This document shows positions 26,387 through 35,150 of a DNA stretch of 64,000 nt, piece by piece. The notes under the pieces are model-generated. The model ran no database searches and was not told the origin of the DNA. It saw only the letters and a program-made list of their open reading frames with translations. The stretch's first letter is position 1, and each line of letters opens with the position of its first letter. A program made the position numbers and the translations under genes. Source of the stretch: Flavobacteriales bacterium (lineage in GTDB: Bacteria; Bacteroidota; Bacteroidia; Flavobacteriales_E; Vicingaceae); the NCBI GenBank assembly GCA_020635815.1, contig JACJZB010000001.1, positions 558,001 through 622,000 on the forward strand, in the 5' to 3' direction.

Positions 26387-26544
26387 TTAGCTTTTCTATT
26401 TTAATTGTTTTGAGTTTTAATTTTTAATTAGTAATGAAATTTTTATCAAATTGTATTTTAGTTGTTTAGGTGTGTTTTTAATTGCTTTTATTCGTGATTG
26501 AAAAATAATATTATTAAAAAAAACAATTAAAATAGAAAAGCTAA
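26387..26544. repeat. Perfect 25-bp inverted repeat spaced by 108 bp
   Basis: 26387-26411 (starting TTAGCTTTTCTATTTTAATT) is the exact reverse complement of 26520-26544. The arms flank 108 bp of AT-rich DNA with no gene. The right arm ends 5 bp before a -7 box for the truncated subtilase gene. The 315-bp gap between selO and that gene holds nothing else I can identify. It may be an invertible segment, a remnant of a small transposable element, or a long-stem RNA structure. Confidence 0.8.
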
Positions 26545-26549
26545 TTATT

Positions 26550-26557
26550 TAGATTTG
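26550..26557 (+). promoter_or_regulatory. -7 box before the truncated subtilase gene
   Basis: TAGATTTG fits TAnnTTTG and lies 48 bp before the ATG at 26606, directly beside the right arm of the inverted repeat. No -33 TTG is seen in the expected place, which is inside the arm. Confidence 0.45.
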
Positions 26558-26605
26558 ATATAGCTGTTAGCAAGTTAGCTAATGTGGTTATAAAATTTAA
26601 ATATT

Positions 26606-26998
26606 ATGAAATCTTTAAGAAAAATTGCAACTTTAATTGTATTAATATTTGTAAGTGGTAATACAATAATAGCTAATGAATTAACAAAAAGCATTTATTT
26701 TAAATTTAAAAAAGGTTATCCTCTACACAAATTTTCAACAAATGAGAAGCCAAAAGACCAAAACACTTATAGTGTTATAGAAAACATAAACAATTACCCA
26801 GAATTAGCATTAGCATTACAGGGTTATGATTTTAAAATAGAGCGTCCAGGTTATTACTCTTCTAAAAAAGAGTTAACATCAGTGTTTAGAATAACACTTA
26901 AAAATCCTGAAAAATTAAATGAAGTTATTGCTATTTTAAAAAAGCAGCCAACTATTTTATATGCCGAACTAGCACCCACATACAAAATGGACTTGTAA
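26606..26998 (+). pseudogene. Subtilase (S8) propeptide fragment, cut by IS remnant
   Basis: The remaining 130 residues are a signal peptide (MKSLRKIATLIVLIFVSGNT) and a fervidolysin-type propeptide, recognisable by SVFRITLKNPEKLNEVIAIL and the closing KKQPTILYAELAPTYK, which normally leads straight into the peptidase S8 domain. The last codons (from TGG at 26988) and the TAA belong to the terminal repeat of an IS150-like element. No S8 catalytic domain or sorting signal is found downstream, so the 3' part of the gene has been lost. The fragment might still be expressed and exported. Confidence 0.7.
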
Positions 26999-27261
26999 CA
27001 AAAAGTCGGACAATTTTTCTAAGGACTAAGCTACATTTTTTAAATTATTAAATTCTTGCTCTACTTCTTTAGGAGTTTTATAGCCTAAAGAAGAGTGTAA
27101 ACGTTTTCTATTATACCAGACTTCAATACATTGAAAGATAGCAGTTTTAGCTTGTTCTTTAAACTCTTTACTGTAAACTCTCTTTTTCATACTTCTAAGT
27201 TATTTATTTTTAGCTAACAAACATTCTTAATTTTTATGTCCGAGTAAATGTAGTAAGTCCA
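26988..27261 (-). mobile_element. Deleted IS3-family (IS150-like) element
   Basis: 274-bp element. Its left end TGGACTTGTAACAAAAAGTC then GGACA matches the inverted right end TGGACTTACTACATTTACTC then GGACA at both 7-bp outer and inner blocks, in the style of IS150-subgroup ends. Between them is only a 54-codon hybrid of OrfA and OrfB on the minus strand. No target duplication is found next to the ends (AAA versus CGT), consistent with loss of the original flank on one or both sides. Confidence 0.75.
27026..27190 (-). pseudogene. IS3-family transposase remnant (OrfA head fused to OrfB tail)
   Basis: 54 codons. The first 14 (MKKRVYSKEFKEQA) are the typical start of OrfA (HTH protein). They run straight into KTAIFQCIEVWYNRKRLHSS and LGYKTPKEVEQEFNNLKNVA, the C-terminal end of the OrfB DDE integrase. 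An internal deletion of about 1 kb, in frame by chance, joined the two. The DDE catalytic core is missing, so it is inactive. Confidence 0.85.
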
Positions 27262-27280
27262 CGTTTTATATAGTCTTTCT

Positions 27281-29359
27281 TTATACATAATTAGCATGAG
27301 AAAAATTCACGCTAATCCGTGCATCAACGGCAATTATAGCATCATCTTTAGCCAATAATGGGTTTAGATCTAACTCTTCAATTTCTGGAGCAAGTTTTAA
27401 TAAAGCACTAATACGCTGAATAATATCAATAAACAATGTTTTATTTAATGGATCTCCACCTCGTACACCGTCAAATATCTTATGTCCTTTAAGAGAGTCT
27501 ATCATATAAGTAGCTTCTTGCTTGGTAATAGGTGAGAAGGCAGAGGAAACATCTTGTAAAATTTCGATAAAAATACCCCCCAAACCACACATCACTAAAT
27601 GTCCATAATTTTCTTCTTTTTTTGCCCCAATAAATAATTCAATTCCACTAACCATTTGCTGTAATAAAACGCCAGTAGCATCTTTAATGTTAGTTAAACG
27701 TTTAAATTCTTGTTGCACAGTCTCTAAATCATTTACATTTAAAACTACTCCGTTTACATCTGTTTTATGAACAGGCCCAACTACTTTCATGACTATTGGG
27801 AAACCTAATTCAGTAGCAAATTTTTGAGCTTCTTTTTCTGTTTTTGCAACAAATTCTTTAGTAATAGGGATGTTTGCAGCCTCTAACAGTTTGGTAACAT
27901 CTTGTGGCGAAAGAAATCCATCATTGCAATGGTCTATTACGTTTCTGATTGTTTTTTTGTCGATTTGAGGAAGCTTAACATCTTCCATTTTCATTGGTTT
28001 TGGAGTATTGTAAATGGCACACAAAGCTTTTCCTAATTCAACTTCATCAGGAAAATTTAAACGCCCTTTAGATAAAAAATAATCGATTTCATTTTGAGCA
28101 TTTATAATTGAAGGTAAAACAGGGAAAATAGGTTTTTTACAAACATCCATTTTTACGTTCAACACTTTATAAACATTTTGAACATTAAACAAACCGGGAG
28201 AACCAAAAACGACTATTATTCCATCAATTTCATCAAATTTATGCTCACAATAATCAATAATAATTCCCAATTGGTCGGCAGTACCAGTAGCTAAAAAGTC
28301 AATAGGGTTTTTAACAGAAGAACCAGGGTATAAATAATCTAGTAATTCGTTTGCTGATTTATTTTGTATTTCAGGAACTTCTAAACCGCCTTTCGATAAA
28401 GCATCAGTTAACATTACAGCCGAACCACCTGCATGTGTGATAATTGCAAAGTTTTTACCTGTTAACTCTTTGTAAGTAAAAATGGAGCCTATGGTAATTA
28501 ATTCGGCTCTACCATTGCAATATACAATTCCTGATTTTCTAAACAAGGCACGTACAACTTCGTCAGATGTAGCTAAAGCACCCGTGTGTGAAGAAGCTGC
28601 TCTTCCACCAGCTACTGATGTCCCTGATTTTATGGCAGCAATTTTACAACCTTTTTCTATTAATGAGGAGGCATGAATGTAAAATTTGATAGGGTCTTTT
28701 ATTTCCTCAATGTAAAGCAATTTTATTTTAGAACTCGTTTGCGGATCGAAAGAATTATCCATGTATTCCAATACTTCTTCAACACCAATTTGAGCAGCAT
28801 TACCAACCGAAAAAACACTGTTAAAAGTTAACCCTACAGGCATTCCTGCTTCCATTATAAATACTGCAGTAGCTCCAGAGCTTGAAATTAAATCGCACCC
28901 TTTTGAGCTTAGCTTAGGAATAGGAGTGGTAAAAACACCATGATAATTGACATTTAATACACCAATACAATTTGGTCCGATTAAACATGCACCTACTTCA
29001 TTAATTACTTCAACTATTTGTTGTTCTAATTTATGCCCTTCTTCTGTTTCTTCGCTAAAACCAGCCGAAATAATAATAAAGGCTTTAGTGTTTTTTTTGT
29101 AAGCTAATGTTTTAATGGTTTCCAAACAGAATTTAGCAGGTATGGCTAACACTGCTAAATCTGTAGTTGGAATTTCATTTACTGTTTTATACGAAGTAAT
29201 ATTTTGAACTTCTGATTCTTTAGGGTTTACCACAGAAAGATTACCCTTAAAATTTCCTTCAATAATATTGCTTAATAGTTTTCCTCCGGGTTTGTTTTTG
29301 TTGTTAGAAGCTCCAACAACAACAATACTTTTAGGGTTAATTAAAGAATCGTTTATCAT
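27281..29359 (-). CDS. NDP-forming acyl-CoA synthetase (acetate-CoA ligase, ADP-forming type)
   Basis: Makes ATP from acyl-CoA, ADP and phosphate (or the reverse). From ATG 29359, 8 bp after the tryptophanase stop, it has 692 residues with alpha and beta parts fused. The CoA-binding Rossmann domain is at about 5-130 (NPKSIVVVGASNNKNKPGGK), then succinyl-CoA-ligase-like flavodoxin domains with the phospho-His in AASSHTGALATSDE (around 260). The C-terminal ATP-grasp is at about 470-690 (GFPIVMKVVGP, GLGGIFIEILQD, DLNPLLA). A TTG at 29383 is not required as start. The acyl substrate is unknown; coupling to amino-acid breakdown is suggested by the upstream gene. Confidence 0.9.
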   Translation of the reverse strand: MINDSLINPKSIVVVGASNNKNKPGGKLLSNIIEGNFKGNLSVVNPKESEVQNITSYKTVNEIPTTDLAVLAIPAKFCLETIKTLAYKKNTKAFIIISAGFSEETEEGHKLEQQIVEVINEVGACLIGPNCIGVLNVNYHGVFTTPIPKLSSKGCDLISSSGATAVFIMEAGMPVGLTFNSVFSVGNAAQIGVEEVLEYMDNSFDPQTSSKIKLLYIEEIKDPIKFYIHASSLIEKGCKIAAIKSGTSVAGGRAASSHTGALATSDEVVRALFRKSGIVYCNGRAELITIGSIFTYKELTGKNFAIITHAGGSAVMLTDALSKGGLEVPEIQNKSANELLDYLYPGSSVKNPIDFLATGTADQLGIIIDYCEHKFDEIDGIIVVFGSPGLFNVQNVYKVLNVKMDVCKKPIFPVLPSIINAQNEIDYFLSKGRLNFPDEVELGKALCAIYNTPKPMKMEDVKLPQIDKKTIRNVIDHCNDGFLSPQDVTKLLEAANIPITKEFVAKTEKEAQKFATELGFPIVMKVVGPVHKTDVNGVVLNVNDLETVQQEFKRLTNIKDATGVLLQQMVSGIELFIGAKKEENYGHLVMCGLGGIFIEILQDVSSAFSPITKQEATYMIDSLKGHKIFDGVRGGDPLNKTLFIDIIQRISALLKLAPEIEELDLNPLLAKDDAIIAVDARISVNFSHANYV

Positions 29360-29366
29360 TACTTTT

Positions 29367-30746
29367 TTATTTAATTTGCTCAAAATGAGCAGTAAAATGT
29401 CTTAAAAATTTAGGTTCTTTGGTAATTTTATAACCTTTCACACTTTCTTTTTCTTTTAAAATTTCGTCAAATGTTTCAATTACATATTCAATATGACTTT
29501 GCGTATAAACTCTACGAGGAATAGCCAAACGAACTAACTCCATTGGTGCAGGAATTAATTTTCCATTTTCATCATATTTACCAAACATTACCGAGCCTAT
29601 TTCTACGGTTCTTATTCCAGCTTTTAAATACAATTCGCAAGCCAATGCTTGTCCTGGATATTGGTCAACAGGTATGTGCGAATATAATTTTTTTGCATCA
29701 ATATATACTGCATGTCCACCAATAGGCATCATAACAGGAACACCCATTTTATGTAAATGTTCACCTAAATATGCCGTACTTTTAATACGGTATTCTAAAT
29801 AACTAGGGTCGAATACTTCTTTCAGTCCTATTGCTAATGCTTCCATATCTCTCCCCGATAAACCACCGTAAGTAGCAAAGCCTTCAGTAATAATTAAAAG
29901 CATGGTACAAGCTTCAGCTATTTCTTTATCTCTAAGTGCTAAAAATCCTCCCATATTTACTAAGGCATCTTTTTTTGAACTCATAGCTGCTCCATCGGTT
30001 AACGAAAACATTTCTTGAGCAATTTGCTCATAGGTATAATTTTCAAAACCTTCTTCACGATGCTTAATAAAATAAGCGTTTTCGGCAACTCTACAACAAT
30101 CTAATAGAAGTAAAACACCATGTTTTTTACAAATAGCACTTACTTCTCTAGTGTTTTGCATACTTATAGGTTGTCCGCCACCACTATTGTTGGTTACTGT
30201 AAGAATTACCGCACCAATATTGTCAGCACCTTTTTCATTTATCAGTTTTTCTAATCTATCGGTATTAATATTTCCTTTAAAAGGATGAATTAATGAAGGA
30301 TCGTTTGATTCATCTATAGCAATATCAATAGCTTCAGCACCAGAAAACTCGATGTTCGCTCTTGTGGTGTCAAAATGAGTATTACTAATAAATGTTTTAC
30401 CCGGACCACCTAAATGACCATAAATAATACGTTCGGCAGCTCTACCTTGATGTGTGGGTAAAATAAACTCCATTCCTGTTAAATGCTTAATGGCATCTTC
30501 CATTCGTTCCCATGATTTTGAACCTGCATAAGATTCATCTCCTCGCATAATTCCAGCCCATTGTTCAGCACTCATTGCCGAAGTGCCACTATCTGTTAAA
30601 AAATCAATGATTACTTGGTCTGATTTTAATAAAAAAGGATTGTTTTTAGCAGTTTTTAAATACGTTATACGTTGTTCTTCTGTTGTAACATAAACAGGCT
30701 CAACCGATTTTATTTTAAACGGTTCAATTATCGTTTTGTGTTTCAT
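29367..30746 (-). CDS. tnaA: Tryptophanase (PLP beta-eliminating lyase)
   Basis: Cleaves tryptophan to indole, pyruvate and ammonia. 459 residues, fold type I PLP enzyme of the tryptophanase/tyrosine phenol-lyase family: DFLTDSGTSAMS, MRGDESYAGS, PTHQGRAAERI, the PLP lysine Lys259 in AAMSSKKDALVNMGG, and YGGLSGRDMEALA. The choice of tryptophanase over tyrosine phenol-lyase rests on Ile383 in AGIRTVEIGS, where the phenol-lyase has a substrate-binding Arg (SMERG), and on the ending KFLRHFTAHF. The downstream acyl-CoA synthetase is 8 bp away and likely cotranscribed. No permease or TnaC-like leader peptide is nearby. Confidence 0.82.
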   Translation of the reverse strand: MKHKTIIEPFKIKSVEPVYVTTEEQRITYLKTAKNNPFLLKSDQVIIDFLTDSGTSAMSAEQWAGIMRGDESYAGSKSWERMEDAIKHLTGMEFILPTHQGRAAERIIYGHLGGPGKTFISNTHFDTTRANIEFSGAEAIDIAIDESNDPSLIHPFKGNINTDRLEKLINEKGADNIGAVILTVTNNSGGGQPISMQNTREVSAICKKHGVLLLLDCCRVAENAYFIKHREEGFENYTYEQIAQEMFSLTDGAAMSSKKDALVNMGGFLALRDKEIAEACTMLLIITEGFATYGGLSGRDMEALAIGLKEVFDPSYLEYRIKSTAYLGEHLHKMGVPVMMPIGGHAVYIDAKKLYSHIPVDQYPGQALACELYLKAGIRTVEIGSVMFGKYDENGKLIPAPMELVRLAIPRRVYTQSHIEYVIETFDEILKEKESVKGYKITKEPKFLRHFTAHFEQIK

Positions 30747-30775
30747 TTATTTTAATTTGAAATGTATTAATGTGA

Positions 30776-30932
30776 AAAAAAAATTGAAGATGAGATAAAA
30801 TCTTGTTATCTCAATAAAAAGTAGCGATTATAAAGAGAAGTTATCTCTACGTTTAATATTACGAAGATAGGATAGGGCTTTTATCCTAGAGAGTGTGTAA
30901 TATTTATGCTCTTGAATCACACAACAAAGGTA
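30776..30932 (-). promoter_or_regulatory. tnaA promoter and structured 5' leader
   Basis: TACCTTTG on the minus strand (30932-30925) is an exact -7 box, giving an untranslated leader of about 170 nt to the ATG at 30746. The leader has three hairpins: 30869-30874/30882-30887 (AGGATA/TATCCT), 30834-30838/30844-30848 (AGAGA/TCTCT) and 30791-30798/30806-30813 (TGAGATAA/TTATCTCA, 8 bp). The last is followed, after 7 nt, by nine U. GAGATAAC occurs twice in the RNA, so the distal 3' arm could pair with either copy. There is no ATG in the leader, so a TnaC-type peptide is excluded. The remainder of the 283-bp gap holds the YhbP-side site. Confidence 0.45.
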
Positions 30933-30997
30933 ATATAACTCTTGGTTTTTTATATGACTAAAATCAGTTCATTATATTTTTTTTATGAAAAATTTAA

Positions 30998-31011
30998 GTT
31001 CAATTTTGAAC
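30998..31011. promoter_or_regulatory. GTTCAA-TT-TTGAAC palindrome before the YhbP-like gene
   Basis: A perfect 6-bp inverted repeat with a 2-bp centre, located 19 bp before the ATG at 31030 and in the space between two divergent genes. It has the size and symmetry of a dimeric repressor site; no regulator is linked to it. Confidence 0.35.
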
Positions 31012-31029
31012 CTCTAATTATAGTGTATT

Positions 31030-31446
31030 ATGGATAAAAAAATAAGCAACTATATTGCTGAGAATAAGGTGTTAACAATGGCCACGGCTGTAAACAATGT
31101 GCCTTATTGTGCCAATTGTTTTTATGTTTTTGATGATGAAAAAAAGTTATTAATTTTTTTATCTGATGAATCAACTAGACATATTACTGAAGCAATAGAA
31201 AATAAGAATATTGCAGGAACAATAAATACTGAAGTAACTACGGTAGCAAAAATTAAAGGATTACAATTTACAGGAGAGTTTATTCAACCCAATGAAGCCG
31301 CCCAAAAGCTATTTTATGATGCTTATTATGGCAAGTTTCCATTTGCAAAAGCAAAGCCTTCACCCATTTGGGGAATTGCATTGCATACGATTAAAATGAC
31401 AGATAATACTTTAGGATTTGGTAAAAAACTAAAGTGGGAAAAATAA
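31030..31446 (+). CDS. Pyridoxamine-phosphate-oxidase-like (UPF0306/YhbP) protein
   Basis: 138-residue split-barrel protein of the flavin/PNPOx-like fold. It begins MDKKISNYIAENKVLTMATA and has PYCANCFYVFDDEKKLLIFL and STRHITEAIENKNIAGTI, as in E. coli YhbP. Its cofactor and substrate are not known. It is a single gene, transcribed divergently from tryptophanase and convergent with the oxygenase gene that follows by 28 bp. Confidence 0.85.
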   Translation: MDKKISNYIAENKVLTMATAVNNVPYCANCFYVFDDEKKLLIFLSDESTRHITEAIENKNIAGTINTEVTTVAKIKGLQFTGEFIQPNEAAQKLFYDAYYGKFPFAKAKPSPIWGIALHTIKMTDNTLGFGKKLKWEK

Positions 31447-31474
31447 AAAATAATTTAATAAAGGCTTTTTCCTT

Positions 31475-32434
31475 TTATTTTATCAATCCAATTTCTCTTA
31501 ATCGTTGCATTAAGTATTCACCAGCTGTAATATCTTCAAAAGCTTTAGGATTTTCTGAATCAATACAAGATGGTAAGCAATTTAACTTCATGTCAGAACG
31601 AGGGTGTAAGAAAAATGGAACAGAATAACGGCTAGTTCCAAGTTGCTCTTTTGGCGGATTAACAACTCTATGAGTAGTAGAGCGTAATTTATTATTTGTT
31701 AAGCGTTGTAGCATATCACCTACATTTACAACAATATGATCTTCAATTGCTGTAACAGCTTTCCATTCGTTTTGTTTGTTTAAAACCTCTAAACCATCAG
31801 CCGAAGCACCAACCAATAAAGTAATTAAATTAATGTCTTCGTGAGCTCCAGCACGAACAGCTCCTTCTTCAATTTCCCCTGTAATAGGAGGGTAGTGAAT
31901 AGGTCGAGAAATACTATTGCCATTATGAATATGTTCATCGAAATAGTTTTCATCTAAACCTAAATATAAAGCTATTGCTTTAAGTATATGGCTACCAGTA
32001 TTCTCAAAAGTTTGATAAGCCTCTTTTCCAATTGGTAAAAAATCAGGTATCTCAGTTACGTTAACATTTTCAGGATATTCTTTTCCAATTGAGTCGTTGT
32101 CTTCTACAAATTGACCAAAATGCCAAAATTCTTTTAAATCCCCAGCAGTCATCCCTTTTGCATGCTCTTTACCAAAAGAAGTATATCCACGCTGACCACC
32201 ACCACCTTCAATTTCATATTTCTTTTTCACATCTTCTGGTAAGGCGAAGAATTGTTGAATTCTATCGTAAAAACGATTAATTAAATCATTAGAAATTCCA
32301 TGGTTTTTAACAGCGACAAAACCTATTTCTTCGTAGGCTTTACCTAATTCTTGAATAAACTTATTTTTTCTAATATTATCTCCTGATAAAAAATCAGCTA
32401 AATCTACCGATGGAATTCCTTGTGGTGTGCTCAT
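31475..32434 (-). CDS. Isopenicillin-N-synthase-like 2-oxoglutarate/Fe(II) oxygenase
   Basis: 319 residues from ATG 32434 (MSTPQGIPSVDLADFL); a longer start would overlap the upstream receptor stop. The N-terminal DIOX_N region (VGFVAVKNHGI-like: EEIGFVAVKNHGISNDLI) and the C-terminal jelly roll are clear. Iron ligands are His and Asp of AGAHEDINLITLL and His of RSTTHRVVNP; the Arg of RYSVPFFLHP would bind 2-oxoglutarate. The product is unknown: this family in Bacteroidota is widespread outside antibiotic synthesis. It lies downstream of the TonB receptor, with only 31 bp between. Confidence 0.88.
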   Translation of the reverse strand: MSTPQGIPSVDLADFLSGDNIRKNKFIQELGKAYEEIGFVAVKNHGISNDLINRFYDRIQQFFALPEDVKKKYEIEGGGGQRGYTSFGKEHAKGMTAGDLKEFWHFGQFVEDNDSIGKEYPENVNVTEIPDFLPIGKEAYQTFENTGSHILKAIALYLGLDENYFDEHIHNGNSISRPIHYPPITGEIEEGAVRAGAHEDINLITLLVGASADGLEVLNKQNEWKAVTAIEDHIVVNVGDMLQRLTNNKLRSTTHRVVNPPKEQLGTSRYSVPFFLHPRSDMKLNCLPSCIDSENPKAFEDITAGEYLMQRLREIGLIK

Positions 32435-32465
32435 TAATTGTTTATTTATTGTTTTTTCAAATGTA

Positions 32466-35006
32466 TTAAAAATCAACGTGAAGTTTTATATTTAGCTGAC
32501 GAGATGTTAGGTAGTTTGGAACGGCATAGTTTCTACCACTAACATCTTCAACCCATAAGTAAGAAATTACATTGCTGATTTGTAGTAAGTTGAATACTTC
32601 GGCACTTAACCATACATTTTTTAGATGCTTTATAGGGTTATTTCCTTTAAACTCTTTTTTGTCGCTTTTTAAATGGTAAGAAAATCCTAAATCAACTCTT
32701 CTATAATCTGGCATTCTAAAGGTTGCTTTGTAGCGTTCGTGAGTGTTTGTGGGTCCAAAAGGTAGTCCCATACCATAATATAAAGCAATGTGCATTTTAA
32801 AACTGGGTAATCTTGGAATATAATCTTGAAAATATAACGAAAAATTAACTCGTTGGTCTGTAGGTCGAGGAATATATCCTGGCTCAATTTTAACACTATC
32901 CACAACAGTATTATTTGCGGTATAACCTGTAATTATTTTTTCACCATCGCTGTTGTAATAATCGTAATAAAAATCATCATTTAAATCTTCAGCAGTTTTC
33001 ATTACAGACATACTAAACCAAGATTCTACGCCTTTAACAAACTCTCCATTAATTTTAAAATCAGCACCTGTAGCATAAGCTTTGGCATTGTTTCTTGCAT
33101 AATACCTTATTCTAACATTTTCAATTTCATAAGGTATTACATTTTCCATGTGCTTGTAATACAATTCAGCAACAAACTTAAAGGGTCGTCCCCAAGCATT
33201 AAAATTGTGGTCAGCTCCCAGTACTGCTTGATAAGATACTTGTGATTTTATGTCTTTATTTATAGTACCATCAAAAGCCCTCATTTCACGGTAAAAAGGT
33301 GGTTGGTAGTAAACACCACCAGATAATCTGAATAAATAATCATGTTTCCAATTTGGCTGAATTGAAAAAGAACCTCGTGGACTGAATAAAAATTCTTTGT
33401 TTAAATCCCAATAATTACCTCTAGCACCAATACTGAAAGCATATTTTGTTGTATCTTTTTCCCAAGTGTAACTTCTTTGCAAATAGCCACTATACCTGTT
33501 GCTTTGAAGAGTTACTCTAGATTTTAAAACTTCATTTAATTCTAATAATTGTAATGATTGAGCTGCAGGGTTAACATATCCAACAGAATCTAGTGGGTGA
33601 GGAGTTAGGTAGCCAGTTGAATCTATAATACCCCATTCATTTATTTTATCGATAATATCTTCATGTTGATATTTTAAGCCCCAAAATGTTGTGTGGTTCG
33701 ATTTATAAATTTTCCCTTTGTGTTCGAAGTTAAATACGGTTGCATCTAATTGGTTTCTTGCATGATCAAGATAAGTTCCAACACCACGATTAAATTTAAC
33801 ATCTCCAAAATTATCTTTGCTTAAATCTCGTTCTAACTCGTCAATTCTGTAGCCTCCCTCAATATCATACTTCTCGTCTTCTAAATCTCTAAAAGCGGAG
33901 GTAATAAATTTTAATTCTACGTTTTCTTTAGGTTTAAACGTGTTGGTAAGTGCTCCAAAATAAGTTTGGTATTGGTCAACTTCTTGTCCATCAAAATAAA
34001 CAGTTAATTGAAGAGCTTCGTTAATTGTTCCAAATTCTGTTTCTCTTGTTCCTGGAATAAAATAGTACTTGTTTCTAGCTACATTTCCTAAAAAGCCAAT
34101 TTCCCATTTTTCAGAAATGTCATAAGTTAAATAAGTTTGTATATCGTAAAAAGATGGTCTATAATCTCCATCAGTATCTAAACTTTGCAATACATATTTA
34201 TTCGATTTGTATCTAAACCCATTTAAATAGGTAAAACGATGATTTTTACTCGCTCCACCAAAGTTAACATTTGCTCCTTGTAAACTCATGGTTACAGAGC
34301 CTCCAAAATCGTCAGGTTCTTTATAGGTAACATCCAAAACAGAAGCCATTTTGTCGCCATATTTTGCAGCAAAACCGCCAGCAGAAAACTCAATTCCGCT
34401 AACCATATCAGAATTAATAAAACTTAACCCTTCTTGTTGACCACTACGAATTAAGAAAGGTCTAAAAATTTCGATGTCATTAACGTAAATTAAGTTTTCA
34501 TCATAATTGCCACCTCTTACAGAGTATTGCGAACTTAACTCATTGTTAGAAGATACACCTGGTAAGGTTTTTAATATGGCTTCAAAACTACCCGATGAAC
34601 TCATAAAACCTGAAGCTAAATTTGGTTTTATTTTAACCATTGTTTCAGTTCTGTTTTGTTCCTCTTTTAGTTCAAATTCAGTAATGTTTGTGGTGCTATT
34701 TTTAAGTTCTACATCGTAAACAAAAACCTCGTTTGGAGCAAGTTTAAATTTTTCTCTTACAGGAGTATATCCAATAAAAGTAATACCAACAATAACTTCT
34801 TGGTTTGCTGGAATTGTAATAGAAAATAGCCCATTTTTATCAGACACATCTCCCTTACTACTACCAACTACAGCAACGCTAGCACCTTCTATAGGGTTGT
34901 TCTTGATATCAACTAGCTTACCTTTTAAAATAGCTGTTTCTTGTGCGTTTATTTTTAAAACTCCTAAGAATAAGAGTACGATATATATAAGAAATCTAAT
35001 ATTCAT
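32466..35006 (-). CDS. TonB-dependent receptor with carboxypeptidase-regulatory-like domain
   Basis: Outer-membrane active transporter, 846 residues. Signal peptide (MNIRFLIYIVLLFLGVLKI). A CarboxypepD_reg-like Ig domain lies at about 25-105 (LKGKLVDIKNNPIEGASVAV), a plug at about 115-240 (LPGVSSNNELSSQYSVRGGN, then YDENLIYVNDIEIFRPF), and a 22-strand barrel ending LNIKLHVDF with terminal Phe. No SusD partner is adjacent, so it may bring in a siderophore, cofactor or peptide rather than glycan. A -7 box on the minus strand is at 35035-35042. Confidence 0.92.
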   Translation of the reverse strand: MNIRFLIYIVLLFLGVLKINAQETAILKGKLVDIKNNPIEGASVAVVGSSKGDVSDKNGLFSITIPANQEVIVGITFIGYTPVREKFKLAPNEVFVYDVELKNSTTNITEFELKEEQNRTETMVKIKPNLASGFMSSSGSFEAILKTLPGVSSNNELSSQYSVRGGNYDENLIYVNDIEIFRPFLIRSGQQEGLSFINSDMVSGIEFSAGGFAAKYGDKMASVLDVTYKEPDDFGGSVTMSLQGANVNFGGASKNHRFTYLNGFRYKSNKYVLQSLDTDGDYRPSFYDIQTYLTYDISEKWEIGFLGNVARNKYYFIPGTRETEFGTINEALQLTVYFDGQEVDQYQTYFGALTNTFKPKENVELKFITSAFRDLEDEKYDIEGGYRIDELERDLSKDNFGDVKFNRGVGTYLDHARNQLDATVFNFEHKGKIYKSNHTTFWGLKYQHEDIIDKINEWGIIDSTGYLTPHPLDSVGYVNPAAQSLQLLELNEVLKSRVTLQSNRYSGYLQRSYTWEKDTTKYAFSIGARGNYWDLNKEFLFSPRGSFSIQPNWKHDYLFRLSGGVYYQPPFYREMRAFDGTINKDIKSQVSYQAVLGADHNFNAWGRPFKFVAELYYKHMENVIPYEIENVRIRYYARNNAKAYATGADFKINGEFVKGVESWFSMSVMKTAEDLNDDFYYDYYNSDGEKIITGYTANNTVVDSVKIEPGYIPRPTDQRVNFSLYFQDYIPRLPSFKMHIALYYGMGLPFGPTNTHERYKATFRMPDYRRVDLGFSYHLKSDKKEFKGNNPIKHLKNVWLSAEVFNLLQISNVISYLWVEDVSGRNYAVPNYLTSRQLNIKLHVDF

Positions 35007-35034
35007 TTATTAAGTTCTGTTTTTAACAGATTTC

Positions 35035-35042
35035 CAAAAGTA
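35035..35042 (-). promoter_or_regulatory. -7 box of the TonB receptor promoter
   Basis: TACTTTTG on the minus strand fits TAnnTTTG and lies 28 bp before the receptor ATG. No TTG -33 element is seen at the usual distance. Confidence 0.5.
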
Positions 35043-35150
35043 GCTAAAATAGTTAAGGCTATAAACCATTTCTTCTTACTATTATTGTTTAAAATCATCC
35101 ACAGTTTTTCCTTTTACATAAATATTTTACCATTGGTGTAGATTGTGTTG

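Noticed and set aside
30747..30932. A TnaC-like leader peptide before tryptophanase.
   Set aside because: The leader RNA has no ATG, and no Trp-containing short frame was found.
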